Positions 10,492 through 23,132 of a stretch of DNA of 64,000 nucleotides are shown here, in pieces (the first letter of the stretch is position 1; each line of letters opens with the position of its first letter). The stretch covers positions 4,333,598 through 4,397,597 of the forward strand of contig NW_006499436.1 of NCBI RefSeq assembly GCF_000471905.2, given 5' to 3'. The notes under the pieces were generated by a model. That model was not told the origin of the DNA. It made no database searches and worked only from the letters and a program-made list of their open reading frames with translations. This DNA is from Amborella trichopoda. Lineage: Eukaryota; Streptophyta; Magnoliopsida; Amborellales; Amborellaceae. Position numbers and translations under genes: made by a program.

Positions 10492-13400
10492 ATGAGTGGC
10501 CGGGCCAGTAGGACCCTCTATGTTGGCAATTTACCAGGAGACATTCGTGAAAGAGAAGTTGAAGATTTATTCTATAAGGTGTTGTCTCTTTTCATCATGT
10601 TTGTTATTCATAAAAATTATTCTGGGTTTGATTTTATATCCATTCCCAGTGAGGGATTTTTGTTGTTTGTTTTTATTTATGTCATAGTTAATGACGTTTA
10701 AAAAAATTCATTTCGCTTTTCCTTGTTTTTTTTGTTGGGGTCCTACCAACTTTAGGATGCTGTCTTCGGGGCTTCATTAGGATGATGGGCCCTTTTTTGC
10801 AGAGTCAGTTGTTGTTATGTACTACAATATTTCCTCTAGTTTTATTTCTAGTTTTTTCTTTCCTTTTTCACCTTTTTTTGGGTTTGTCGGTGTTTAAATG
10901 TAGTGACTAGACTCTTCTATGGAGCAGCTATATCTTTGGCATGTATTTGAATGGACTGCAATTTGTATTGCATTTGCATTTTGAGATATTATCTTTATTT
11001 TTCTTCCTATGAAAAGATGGAAAAAGTAAACATGTGTTGTCTTTATTGTTCTTATTTCTTAATGGTTACTGTTTCCAAACAGTATGGTCCAATTGTTGAT
11101 ATTGAATTGAAGATTCCCCCCAGGCCCCCTGGCTACTGTTTTATTGAGGTATGATCTGTTATGTCAACTGTGATTTCAACGATCTTGTTGTTTCCCCGGC
11201 CTAGCTTCAAGGCCATCTCTAATGCCCTACTTTATCTTGTATGTTATTTCAGTTTGAAGATGCTCGTGATGCTGAAGATGCTATCCGCGGTCGTGATGGT
11301 TACAACTTTGATGGCCACCGGCTAAGGGTAGGCAGCATGCTGACTAAGTTTATTGTTGCTTGACTTTACTGTAATATTAATAAAGTGTATTTTATTCAAG
11401 ATCGGAAGGAGGAATCTCTATTCAAATTTGTATTATTAGATTAATATTTGTGCATCTCTTTGCTTGTCTTGAGTCAAGGTCTATAGCTTTCAATTCTTTT
11501 GCTTTTGTAGGTAGAACTTGCCCATGGGGGTCGGAACCATTCTTCATCTTCAGATCGCTATGGTGGTAGCTATGGTGGTGGGCGTGGACTTTCAAGGCGC
11601 TCTGAATATAGAGGTACACCTAAGGAATTATTTTTAATTATGCACTAAACTGATTTCTTTTTTATTTGTATTAATTTGTAAATATTTCTGTGCCTTCCAT
11701 GGTTTTCTTTCTTGTAATGAGTTTGATTCTTGGAATTTTGCAGTGCTTGTAACTGGGTTGCCGTCAGCTGCTTCATGGCAAGACTTGAAAGTATGTGTGT
11801 TAAGATTTTATCGTATTTTGATGGTCCTCCATCAGTGGTCTTGAGTGTGAGTTGAATGGTTTCAGGATCATATGCGTCGGGCTGGTGATGTTTGCTTTTC
11901 TCAAGTGTTTCGTGATGGCAGTGGTAAGTCTTTTCCTCTTCCTATCCTGCATCATGTCTAGAATATTGTGCTGAGATTAACTTATCCTACTTTCTAGGGT
12001 GTATTGGAAAGCATAATTTTGATGCCAATGAGTGGGTTTCATTAGCATCTCTGCATCTGCCTAATTAGCTAGAACTGTTGAGAAATGTGACTGTTGTATC
12101 GGAAAACATATTTCATTTTAAATTGAGCTTCTTTTGTCCTTTTTTCCTGTGGAAGGTTCTGGTCACCTATATGTAACTAGTTAGTTGAGAGCATCAAAGT
12201 TCTAAGGCATTTTTTTTTTTTCTTGTTAATTTTTTTTTTGCCAAGAAAGAAGCTCAATCTGATGAGTGGTTTTTACTGGAAATTGCTTCACTTCCTGCAT
12301 TTCTTGGCTTATATGGTTTTTAGTTTACCAAATAAAGCAGGGGAGACCTGCCAAACACATATATGCAAGGTACAAGTAATTCCATATAAGCCAAGAAATG
12401 CGGGAAGTGAAGCAATTTCCAGTAAAAACCGGTCATCAGATTGAGCTTCTTTCTTGGCAAAAAAAAAACTAACAAGAATAAAAAATGCCTTACACTTTTG
12501 ATGCTCTCAACTAACTAGATAATATAGGTGCCCAGAACTGATGATCATTGTAAATAAAGAGGAAAACAGATGGTCTTGATGATTGTGCATGCTAGATTCA
12601 CCTAAAGCCTTCTAAAGCCAAGCATTATATATACTGCATTGCATGAATGTGAAATACTTCTGAATTTCCGACAATGCATTATATATACTGTGGTGCATGA
12701 TTGTGCATGTTAAAGCCACCTAAGGCAAAGCATTATATACATTGCATTGCATGAATGTGAAATACTTCTGAATTTAAGATAATTTGGATGTTTGCACCAA
12801 TTGTTCTATTTTTGTGCGATTCTCAGTTCTTTGGAACTTATGCCTCATGTTATTTTCGCATATCTTGTTCTTTTCTTCGTTGGTTTTCTTTCGCATATCT
12901 TGTTCTTTTCTTCTTTGGTTTTCTTGTGTTTCTGTAGCAATCCTGTGTGTCATGAGGAAAGTCGAGTAGGTATCTCAGTGATTACAATCCAATTCCTGAG
13001 TATGCATTTGCCCTAATTTCTATATGATGTCTAGGGAGCAGCGTAACAAGAATTAGATGGGGTTCAAATATAAATGGCCCCTTGTGTGTTAAGTGTTTGA
13101 CCTGATTGTAATACTTAATAGCTGGCCATTTGAAAGCCATCAAAGGCAGGGAATAGCTGGTAAAAGCCTTTGCTAGCCAGTTTGTTTGAAGACATCTGGG
13201 CCACCATTGATACTGTGTTTGGGTTGTTGTCTTAATATGCTCTTTGCAAAGTTAAAAATAGAACTCTTTTAAGTAGTCTTATTTCTTTTATTGTCCGAGC
13301 TCCAGATGTCTAATTTAGTTCTATGGTTTGCAGGCACAACTGGTATCGTGGACTACACAAACTATGATGACATGAAATATGCGGTCGGTTGTTTTGCTTG

Positions 13401-16400
13401 CTTATTTTCTTTTATCACTAATGAAGCAAGTTCTATTCCATATTATTCATGTTAGCTACCTTTGCATCTCCGTGTTTGTTATATGTGTTTTCTGACATAT
13501 TTCTGCCTCATTGTTTATCGTGAGAAACTTGTTGGAATTATATAAATCAGTGATTCAAATGATATTCATGGTCTGTTGCAAGCAGATAAGGAAACTTGAT
13601 GACTCTGAGTTCAGAAATGCATTTTCTCGGGCTTACATACGGGTAAAATTCCTTTCAGCTATTGAATTTTAGTTACACTTTTGGCTTTCTTCACCAATTG
13701 TTGTAGCACCTTTGCTTTTTGGTACACCTGCAGTCACCAAACTAGTCTCCAATGACAGTAAAATATGTAACCTTTTGTATTGAATAGCAAGAAGAGTAAG
13801 TGGTGGCTATTGATCTGACACGGGGCAGTATTGAGTATCTTTTCCTGAGACGACAGAAAATTTGCATGTCTGCAGTAGATGTACAAGCCTGTGGATGCAT
13901 CTCGTTTTTATGTTTTTAATCAGACAAAGTTATTTGTGGCCTGTTTGGATGACAGTTATTTTATCTGGAATGCATAATCTTATATGAAATTTAATATATG
14001 CTGGATAGAATTATTTTGTTAGCCGTTTGGTACATATATTATTAAAATATTTCATTTTCCAATGATTCCTATCTATTTTTAGTTATTTCTGGCGAAGAAC
14101 ATGTGATGTTCAGCAAATTTATTTGAATATAGTAAAAATAGCTTTTCAAAAAGATAAACTTATATGTAAAGCTGCCTATAAGTTTATCTCAAATAACTTT
14201 AGAATGGGCGCAGCTAAACAACAGATAACTCACTATTAGGATTAACTTTATTGAAACAGTGCATTATCGATGATAACCATTATATTAAAACAGGCCATCT
14301 ATGTATTTATGCATGTCATGAGTTGATCTCTAGTTATGTGACATGGATGCATACACATGCATGTCAAACATATCATATTTCTGATAGTTTGTTTTGTATC
14401 TACATCCCATTCCCATGGACGTGTAATAATGCATGACTAACCTCTGCTTTACATGTAATGAATTGACCACACATGGTTACATGTCCATTTGTATTGGGGG
14501 TCAAGAAGTTTGGACTACCTGTTCTACCGTTTTTTGAGTCTCCTCATGCAATGTTCTAGTATGCTACTTGTTGCATCTCTCCTGGACTTTATCTCTAGAT
14601 AGATGTTTTTAAGATTCTATTAGTGTCATCCTTAAATGGGAGAGTTTACATATGGCAGTTTACCTTATTTTCAGAAAAAGTTCTATATAACAATTCCTTT
14701 GGTACAAAAAGGTCACAATCACCCCAGCTATTTGATGTGAAACCATTGGCTAGCTTGAACTCAGAAAAATTTTGTGAGCTGTGTGGAGAAATGATACACC
14801 TCAGATGTCCGATTTGACATCGAACGGCTTGGGGTGTTTGTGACCTTTGTATATAAAAGGTAATGGTCTTGTCGTATAAATCCCTTATTGCATTTGGTTT
14901 GTAGTTGTGTTATGCTTAATTGCTTTTGTTTTTTTTAGTTAGAACCCTTTGGTTATTTTTGGCCCCAGGTAAAGGAGTACAAGTCAGGGAAGAGCCTATC
15001 CCGTAGCCGCAGTCGTAGTCACTCAGTTTCAAGAAGTAGAAGCAAGAGTCCTGTTCCTAGTCGTAGCCGAAGTCCTAGTAGAAGCAGAAGTCGAAGGTTT
15101 GAAACTGTAATTTAGGGTAGTCAAGTCGCCAATTTAGTTTATTTCTAGTGATAAATAAATTTAATTCACGTTTTCATACAGCATACCCCCGAAGGCCAAA
15201 TCCCTATCTAGATCTCGATCTAGGTCCATTTCATCACGTTCTCGTTCACGATCACCACCACCGCGTGTGAAAGGAAGGTACAGTTTCTGTATATTTTTCC
15301 CAATGCATTAGAAAGGATCTATTTATGTTTCAAGTGCATAATGTTTCCTATAATTGGAGGAGATTTTGTCCAATCATAGAATTTGTTGCATAAAATGTAC
15401 TTTATTCTTCTTATATTCCGTTTCCATTTGACTTGCTTTTTACATGAATAGGTGGTTCTTTCTTTTTCTTTCTATCTATTTCTTGTAACGGACAAAAAAA
15501 GCTATGAAATTCATCTTGATTCATGACATTTGAAAAATTGTTTTTACGATCTCATCTTTCTCTGGCTGTCCAGTCAAATCCAATGGTTTCTTTGTTGTGC
15601 TATGAGGTAATTCTTGGTAGATGAAGTCTTTCTGCTCATTTACCTTTCCAATTTTTCATTTTATGATTTTCCATGAATACTTCATTCCCTTCTAATTTTT
15701 GGTAAATAGATTTTGTCCAAAGCTTTCTATTTGTTTAATAACTGTATGTTACAAAGTTTTAATTATTGCCTTTCTCTTTCTTTTGGGGAAGTATTGGGCC
15801 TATTATGTTGGTTGTGAGGGCCATGAGGTAGGGATGTTAATACTAATACTAAATGGGCATAGGACCATTGTGGCGAAACCATCTCAGCAGGAACATTGAA
15901 CAGAATGTTACAGCTCTGGCAGCTGTGGAAGCTGGGCTGTGCTGGAGTCTAGAGTGGTCCAGTGACTTCTTCTGTGTTGTTACCATTGGGTTTGGTTTTC
16001 AGATCTTGATGATGGTGGTTACGATGGAGGGATACAGTACTGGAGTATGCGCAGTAGTAGCAGTAGTTTAAGAGGGGTTCATTTTAGAAATCTTGACAAT
16101 TAGTGGAGCAGAACCTCATGCAATGTAGTACAGTAAGATGTGGAGGAGAAATGGATGTGTAGCAGTTGAACCTTCCAAATATTTGAACAATTGGAGAATA
16201 TCAAGATCACGCTTTGTGATCATTCCATGGTCATAGCATCTTCGTGGGAGTAGATAGGTTGCAGAGTTATGTAGAAGCTACACAAATAGATACTGAAGAA
16301 ACAAAAGGGGGTGGAGGATAGCTTTTCATTGGCCGTTTGTCTTAGCTTGTGTAAGTAGCACCATGGAAATTTCATGAACAATGGAGGGTGTTCTTATGCT

Positions 16401-18398
16401 GAGGCTCCTTGGGAGAGAGGTGTTTAGAGGAAGACATGGAATGCATGTGGGCAAGTTGGATTAATTCGGTGATTTGCAGTGTGGAGGATACAGGTGGAAT
16501 GATGGTGTGTGGGGTTATTCGGGCATAGCTGGGGCTTTACTTTTTGCTGGGAGATAGATAGGGGGGAAAACATCTGGAATATGAGGGCAGATTTTGGTAG
16601 AGATGAGAGGCATGACACAGGAACGGTAGGAACATGATAGATACGAGGACATGTAGGATGGATGAAAAGCATTGAGTACGAGGATAAAATGGCAGTGAGT
16701 GGAACTTGGTGCACTTCAGCTCATTTTTGTGGTGATATATGGTGGATTTGTCACCGGCAAGGTACTCAGTTTGTTATTAAACGGTGTGATATTTGCATAT
16801 GAGACAAGTGACACCAGTGAATTTTTGTGTTTCAAATGCATTTCTAAAGGAGTTCATCAAACTCAAATTATTTTCAGAAACTGGAAAAAAGAAATGAAAC
16901 AAATTTCTTTGTATTTTTTATTTTATATATTCTCAGTAATGCTTTCTATTATGCTATGCTGGCTAGTTTGAATGGTCACCTGCTGATTGGACTGTTATGG
17001 ATCAGATAAGAACTGTTTCTAGGTGCACAAGTTCCCCAATCCTTGTAGATTGATCTCATGTTGGTTGTTCTGATGAGCTTGCAACTCTTACTGCAACTTG
17101 TTGCGACCATGTCTCAAAAGCAGCCTTGTGTGATGAAGCTAATGGTCGTGGTAAGAAAAGAACATTAGCAAGAAAAGTGTATTTTGTAGGGGAAAGGTCT
17201 TGTATTATGCAGATTTATTGGGAGGAGTCAAGGGCTGCACATAGTAATATATCATAATGGACTGGTTTCTCAGTTCTAGAGTTAACTCCCAGCTGAAGAG
17301 GATAGGCCATCAGTGGGTTGATGCAATTTATAAATGTAGAATGTAGACAGCTTCCATAGCTTATATGTCTACATCACCTTTAGGGATGATTATCAGCTAT
17401 CAATAGGGGTGCTTGAATTGATTTGACTGAGGTTATCAAAAAAAAAAATTGTTTAAGTCACTTCGCTTTTTTTCTGTCCAAGTGACTTCTCGTTTTGTCT
17501 AAGTCACTTCCCTTTTTCTTTGTGAATATTGGGAATATACCCATTCATAGATCAGAGATTGTCATTTATGACATTGGAAGGTCTGAATGATCAACTACCT
17601 CCCAAACTCTATGTAAAGTTGACAGTGGATTGTGAGTGCCTTGCCAGGCTGGTGGGATTGTGACTCGTTAACTTATAGGGAAATCGCGACCCAGAAATGA
17701 CTTACTTTAAGAGGCCTTTAAAGAATATCACATGCTGCAAATTCCTTATTATTTTGGGAGATACTTAGTTAATTTGGATGTTGATAGTAGATTGGAATAG
17801 TTTTCCAAAACAAATAAAGGGAATGATAGTTGTGTTCAAATGTGGTAAGAATATATAACATCTATACGAATAGGAGATGAACCATGGAATTGATGGAGAT
17901 GGCTTTCATTCAAAAGAGCTCTAGCAGGGTCCATGAATGGTTGTTTTTGTGCTCAACAAACTTCCGAGGAAAAAAAAGCAAATCCTATTGTGCTGTGGAG
18001 CATGGCTGGAGACTCGTCGGGTCCAATTGGACCCAGAGGCACCCAGGCCAGTTCTCACCCAGACTCGAGTGAGTCGGCCTGGGTACCCTTTATTTATTTA
18101 TTTATTTCATTTTTGAGGTGGAAAAAGAGGTAAGCTATGGTTCTCTCTCTCTCTCTTTTCTTAACTAATAATATTTTAAACCTCCATTTTGATCAATTTG
18201 GATCTATCTTAAGGCCTCCAAAAAATAAATATTTTGATCCAGAATCGCAATTTGGAGAGATCCCTATACACCATTCCACCTTTCTTACTATCTCTCTCAT
18301 TAAACAATCAGTTTGTCTTAAATTTGATCCAAAATGTTGGTATTGGAGCTCTCTTAAAGATTCCTATCATAATTTGTTTGATCTAAGCCCTTCTTTCC

Positions 18399-18432
<34 letters not shown>

Positions 18433-21400
18433 GAATTTTTTGGATTTTTTACCGAAAATAAAAACAGTTTGATTTCTCACTCAAATATTGCACCAAATCT
18501 GTTCAAATTCGTCCCAAAATGGTCCTAGGTTATTGATCTACAAATGCGATAGGAATTGTTTTTGATTAAAAACAAAAAATATCTATATCGATTTTTTGGT
18601 TCTTTTTTACTATTTTTTTCCTTCGATTTTCTTTCAAAAATGTCTTGAATTTAATTTTTATTTTGATTTTTATTTGAAAGATCATACTAGATGAACGGTT
18701 GAATGATAAAAGTTTTTGGAAAAATTCTCCTATAGATCATATTTATATTTTTTTTCTTCTTTTTTTTCCCCATATTTCTCTATTTATTACCTTTTTCAAA
18801 AGAAGTCATCGTGTTAGCTGGGGCGGCTTGCTTAGTCACACGGCCGACTCAGACCCGACAGGTTCCTGGTTTGGGGTTTGTAAACATTGCTATGTAGTGT
18901 GCATGAGATATGTTGTGTACATCCCTTGAAATTTTAATAAAATCATCAAGTTTATGAGTCATGTGCTTTCCAGTCCCCACGAGTTGAAAAAGATAAAAAG
19001 CGCTCCCTTTGCCAATTTTTCCGGAGTTTTTTTATCTTTTGCTCTATTTGTTTCAACCATTTTATTAAATGATTTAAAGAAATCAAGCAAACTGAGGATG
19101 AGCAGCCATGAAACACCCAAGTATAATGAGAATAGGAAAAACACCTCTGTATAATGAGAATATTCATCAAGGAATGTAGCAGAAGATCCGAAAAATCAAT
19201 TCTTGTATTGAAGTTCCCCTCATTTATTAATGAACAAGTCCAAAGGTATCTGCTGATTCAAATTCTTTCCTTGGTAAGATGAGATAAGCGAGTGCTTTGC
19301 CAACTTATAGCTATCCTCAACCCTGTTACGAATTGAGACCTGGATCCTAATTGATCTGTAGATTCGAATAAAAGAAAAAAAGAATTGGAAACAAAGGAAA
19401 AATTTAGAAGTGATTTTGAGTCTGCAGAATTTCTTGTGTAATCATAATCTGTACTGTTAGCTTAATTTTCCTAGAGAGTTCGTGAGCAATAGACCCAGGT
19501 GCATGGACATGCATGAGTGCATCAAGATGTGCACGTAAGCATTGGCACATGATATGACTGAGTTATTGAGATTAGACATTGATCTTTTATGATAAACTTT
19601 TATGAATTCATTTCTGGGTAGATTTTTTTTGTTTTGAAGAGTCTTTTATTTACTCCATTTATTCTCTGCTATCATCACCCTCATTTGGTTTTGATGTATA
19701 TAGTTAATAATTATATAACAAAGGAAAAGGATGGGAGCAAGAACCACAGATTTGAGACTACTTGAAAGTTTGTGAAAACTGACTTTTTTGTTTTTAGATG
19801 AGGCATGCGGCTTGCAAGCATATTTATGGGATTGCTTGTTTGGAAATATATGGGGATGGCTGGAATTGGATTACTTTTGATGTGTGCCTGAGGAGGTATG
19901 CTGTTGAAAAAAAAACAATAAATAAGCATGTGCTTGTAAATGTTCAGAACAATACAGACTGTTGATATATTGTGTAAATACAGTCGAATAGCTTTAAGGC
20001 AGTGACATCTAATCTCTGTTTCTTCTTTTTCCTTTCTACGTAGCCACTTAGTTGAAATTGGGTGAGCTTGAAATATGGATTTCTGGGAAAGCTTTTGGAC
20101 ACATCCAAGTGGAACTGGAAATCCCATTGGAACCAAATTTTTCCAGGTGGTATTAGTAAACTTACTTATGCATCATTGCGCTGCCATTGTTCATTTGAAT
20201 CTAGTAATCGTGTACCCTCTTATGATTTCACAAAATATATCAAGTTTTTAGGATGTTATTCTGCAGCATGGTACACCATGAACCCTTGTATCAGGCAGTG
20301 TAATTTGTTCGAAATGATGACCTGAGGCTTGATTATCTCCTTTGGATTATGTGCAGAGGAGGTTGAAACTCCTATGCAACCATATATAGTAATAAATGGG
20401 CAGCCTTCATGGAACCCATTTCTCCCATTGATTCTTTATATTGTAAAATATGTTTCTGATATGGTTAAAAACAATGTTTTTCATGTTCATTTTACATGTG
20501 TTTTAATCAGTTTACTGGAACTCTTGGATGTGTTTATGAATGCAAGATTTTATGCCTAATTTCTCCCCTTTTTTTACATTTTTGTTTTGCAGACCTGGAT
20601 CTAAGTCAAAGTCACCATCTCCCTCTGTAAGTTGGATTCATTTTCTTGTTTTTTGTAAAAAATTATGTTGTTCTTTACTATGTTTCTGATTCTGGCATTC
20701 TGTTTCCTTGAGGCACAGCGTCGGCATAAGCGAACAAGCAGTAGGAGGAGCCCCAGCAGGAGCCGCAGTATTTCGCGTTCTCGCTCCCCTGTGGTATGTA
20801 CCACTTGTGAATGTTTTCTTCCTTTGGTTGTGCTTGTGAGGATTGTCCTTAATGACATGCATACGTTATTATTGCTTTTCATAGTTGCTGTAATATGCTG
20901 TTGTGCTAAAGAATTTTTTTGGTCATTGAACTCTGTTGTTATCATTGTTCACAAAATCGCCCGATCTAACCGCTAACCGCCCGGTTAGATCGGAACCGAC
21001 CAATGTCGGGTTTCAGTTTTGGGTGGCTAGGGTGATCAACGGGTATTTAAAAAAAAAAAATTCAAAAAAATGTATATAAAGTCTAAAAAATAAGTAATTT
21101 GATTTGTAATGCATTTTTTAATATTCTTTACATTATGGTAAAGATTTAAAAATTCTTTTGGTCATTAATACTCACTTTTATATTTTCCCTTTTTTTTTAG
21201 AAATTTTTTAAAATAGCCCTTGGAAAATATAAAATGGGTTAAAATCTATTTTTTTCATTAATTTTCAACTTCATTTGAATGCGTTTTGTTTTAATCATTA
21301 TTTATATGCTTTTCATATTTTAGTAGTTTGTTTTTGTATTTTTTTTTATTGTTTTTCAACACTGGACTTGCCCGGTTAGAGCGGTTGAATCGGCCAGTTT

Positions 21401-22224
21401 ACCGGTTAGGCCGGTTATACCGCTTCCAGGCCCATGTCTGGTTAACCCTTCCGGTTCAATTTTGCTAGCACTGGTTGCTATACTTGTGCGCCCAATATTT
21501 TTTAGTAGCATTTTTTAGTAGCGGCATCTTATGTCATTTGTCAGTGGTAGATCAGGATGAAGTTTGCAGTAAATGATACGGGTATCCTCTTAGCCACATG
21601 GGCGGAATTAAATGGCTGAAAGCAACTAACATATACCCTTGTCATTTATTGTGAATTGTGAATCTGGTCTTCCTTTAACATATGATGTAAATAGTCCTTT
21701 GACAAAAATATTGGCGCTAAGAGGTAGAGCATTACCACATGCCCCCTCCCCCCCTCTCTCTCTCTCTTTCTCTCTCTCTCTCACACACACACACGCACAG
21801 ACACACAAATCACGTTTAAGTTGTATAAAAGGAAAATTGTTTCATGTGAGCCGGACCGCATTTGTACATATACGGTCCAGAAAGTGTAAAGCATTTCTAC
21901 AAGTGTTTCATCTAAAAGCAATGGAAAAACAGTTGAAATGTTTTCTTACTAGAATTATTATTTTAAGTTTTTAGAATTAATTTATTTTTTTATATTCATA
22001 ATCTCCATGTTAGAGATTACATATCCTTAAAAATTAAGTCTTAAATCCATCTCAAAAATAGATTTATTAAGAGGCCCGCATTTCAACATATGCGAGCTTG
22101 GCCGCATAGAAACTGGATCTCCTATATAAAATGCAGCTGAGATTCAGAAATTTACATGCAACAAATTGACTCTGAACAGGCAAAATCTGATCGTAGCCGC
22201 TCTCTGGATTCTCGGGGCCGTTGA
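10492..22224 (+). CDS. SR34: SR34/SF2-type serine/arginine-rich splicing factor
   Basis: Nuclear RNA-binding protein that promotes splice-site choice and spliceosome assembly. Coding exons are 10492-10578, 11083-11148, 11253-11327, 11511-11613, 11744-11790, 11866-11923, 13334-13383, 13586-13642, 14969-15096, 15182-15277, 20593-20626, 20719-20793 and 22180-22224. They sum to 921 nt, or 306 aa, all in phase. The N-terminus is [19 protein letters not shown]1 has RNP2 LYVGNL (9-14) and RNP1 GYCFIEFE (46-53). A Gly/Ser-rich linker follows. RRM2 carries the SWQDLKD signature (121-127) that marks the SF2/ASF class. From about residue 188 there is an RS/SP-rich tail ending SRSLDSRGR. Length and layout match Arabidopsis SR34 (about 300 aa). 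Intron 10 of the coding part (15278-20592) is 5.3 kb, and three introns carry MITE-like elements. The donor after 13383 (GTCGGT) is weak. SR34, SR34a and SR34b cannot be separated by eye. Confidence 0.93.
12154..12540. repeat. Long near-perfect inverted repeat (fold-back) in SR gene intron
   Basis: Arms of about 160 bp (12154-12316 and 12382-12540) are reverse complements with few differences, and the loop is about 65 nt. Matching blocks include GCCAAGAAAGAAGCTCAATC, GGAAATTGCTTCACTTCC and CATTTCTTGGCTTATATGG in the left arm, all found inverted in the right arm. The intron transcript should fold into a long hairpin. No target duplication was found. It is either a fold-back MITE or a potential small-RNA precursor. 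Confidence 0.85.
12580..12778. repeat. Direct duplication, about 118-bp period, SR intron
   Basis: GATTGTGCATG starts at 12581 and again at 12699. Each is followed by AAAGCC, a GCATTATATA run and GCATGAATGTGAAATACTTC. The copies differ by small indels. A second, shorter duplication of TTCGCATATCTTGTTCTTTT (period 35) lies just downstream at 12855-12925. Both are intronic and non-coding. Confidence 0.75.
13937..14297. mobile_element. Candidate hAT-like MITE in SR intron
   Basis: It starts TGGCCTGTTTGGATGACAG, a common hAT-type terminus in plants, and ends AAAACAGGCCA. The terminal match is only about 10 bp and no flanking 8-bp duplication is seen, so the right boundary is tentative. There is no coding content. 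Confidence 0.35.
14697..14861. mobile_element. Small inverted-repeat element in SR intron
   Basis: The left arm contains ACAAAAAGGTCACAATCACC. The right arm, reverse-complemented, contains ACAAAGGTCACAAACACCCC, followed in both by a GATGTVAAA-like block. Total about 165 bp, fold-back in shape. The family is not recognised and no clean target duplication is seen. Confidence 0.5.
15278..20592 (+). other. 5.3-kb intron interrupting the SR protein's RS-domain coding region
   Basis: The donor GGAAG|GTACAG at 15278 and the acceptor TTTTGCAG ending at 20592 bound an intron far longer than its neighbours. Contents: an exon-like, less T-rich stretch (about 15780-16740), an (AT)n run at 18401-18429, and a possible DNA element at about 18000-18870. 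Short frames inside lack recognisable homology. Long introns in SR genes often host regulated alternative splicing; here that is inference. Confidence 0.7.
18000..18870. mobile_element. Possible DNA element with CGGGTC-rich ends, in SR intron
   Basis: The left end contains GTCGGGTCC and GAGTGAGTCGGCCTGGG. The right end, reverse-complemented, contains GTCGGGTCTGAGTCGGCCG. GC-rich matching ends around an AT-rich core are MITE-like, but boundaries and target duplication are not visible. It encloses the (AT)n run at 18401-18429. Confidence 0.3.
20943..21475. mobile_element. DNA element with CCGGTT-rich inverted ends in last SR intron
   Basis: The left end carries CGCCCGGTTAGATCGGAACC. The right end carries CCCGGTTAGAGCGGTTGAAT and further CCGGTT motifs, around an AT-rich core. 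Outermost bases pair loosely (TGTTCACAAAATCG against the complement of AATTTTGCTAGCACTGG). Subterminal CCGGTT arrays of this kind are common in plant hAT-like MITEs. No target duplication could be fixed. Confidence 0.5.
21748..21808. repeat. CT/CA compound microsatellite
   Basis: A CT-rich run of about 35 bp passes directly into (CA)n, within the last SR intron and immediately 5' of the MITE-C copy at 21831. Confidence 0.8.
21831..22122. mobile_element. MITE-C copy 1 (Mutator-like) in last SR intron
   Basis: It starts GGAAAATTGTTTCATG and ends with a reverse-complementary GGAGATCC...ATGCGGCC-type terminus. Flanks are TGTATAAAA (21822-21830) and TATATAAAA (22123-22131), an 8-of-9 match. The interior is shared with 26014-26354 and 52765-53477, including CTCCATGTTAGAGATTACAT and a short subterminal palindrome. 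Its right flank is only 48 nt from the acceptor of the final SR exon. Confidence 0.75.
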
Positions 22225-22978
22225 CTCCTTTGCTTTGCATGGTTAGGAATTACATTTTGCTGTGGACGAATTGAGATCCAAGGTGGTTTTGGTTGACTGA
22301 AGACACCATGAAAAACAGATTATTGGCTTTTCTTATTGTTTTCATGTTAGAAAATATTGTGTTCTACGTAGTGGAACCTGGATTTTGGGCTCAAATAGTT
22401 GCAGTCCTGAACTTCCTAAGAAAAATTGGTAGCGCCTTATTTCGGGAAAAGGGAACTTTTTATTGTGGTTTATTGTTCTTTGGCTCTTGGTCTATTTTAC
22501 TTCCATTCTAATAGGTATAGAAAAGGGCATCTATGTTCTGCAAATATCTGAAATAACCTACCATGAGAAATGTTTTTTGAAAATAGCTACACTTTTGTAG
22601 ATAAACGTATGGAATATGTTTTGACTGTTTGATCAGATCATCTATCATGGAGGCCCAAACTACAGTCTGGTTGTGCAAACTTCACCATACTCAGCTACAT
22701 GGTGTACTTTTCGTGCGAATATTTAAAATTCACAGATCCGGATCAGGAATGCCAATTCCTATAGGATTTATCCAGTGACTCAGCGGATTCTTTGTCAATA
22801 TCGGGAGTCAGCCCAATGCTGAACTCTGAAACTTTTTTTTTTAGTACTCTTTTGTAACAAATTGAGACTGGTACGAGTCTGAGGTTTTGTTTTTTAAACA
22901 ATTTGCTAAACAAACAAAGAAATCATTAAATGTCTTAAAGGTTTTGAGATTCTAAAAACTTGGTTTAAAAGTACTAGA

Positions 22979-23132
22979 TCACTTTCGTACGAATCATTAG
23001 GAGGGTTTTTATTTTGAACATTATCACTTTCGTACGAGTCGTTAGGAGGGTTTTTATTTTGAACCTCTCATGCGCCAGGTTTTTTGTATGAATCGTTAGG
23101 AGGGTTTTTATTTTGAACCTCTCATGCGCCAG
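22979..23132. repeat. Short minisatellite, three units
   Basis: Three units each read GTACGAATCGTTAGGAGGG (with small changes) followed by TTTTTATTTTGAAC. They start at about 22987, 23032 and 23086. The last two also share CTCTCATGCGCCAG. It lies downstream of the SR gene stop and is non-coding. Confidence 0.8.

Noticed and set aside
16424..16714. 96-aa minus-strand frame
   Set aside because: No homology recognised and low-complexity; more likely a by-product of the unusual composition of this part of the intron.
19711..20136. 141-aa minus-strand frame in the SR intron
   Set aside because: No recognisable domain, lies inside an intron, composition like surrounding non-coding DNA.
20601..20945. 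Minus-strand frame of 114 aa, rich in Arg and Leu
   Set aside because: It is antisense to the RS-domain exon of the SR gene, whose biased codons keep the opposite frame open.
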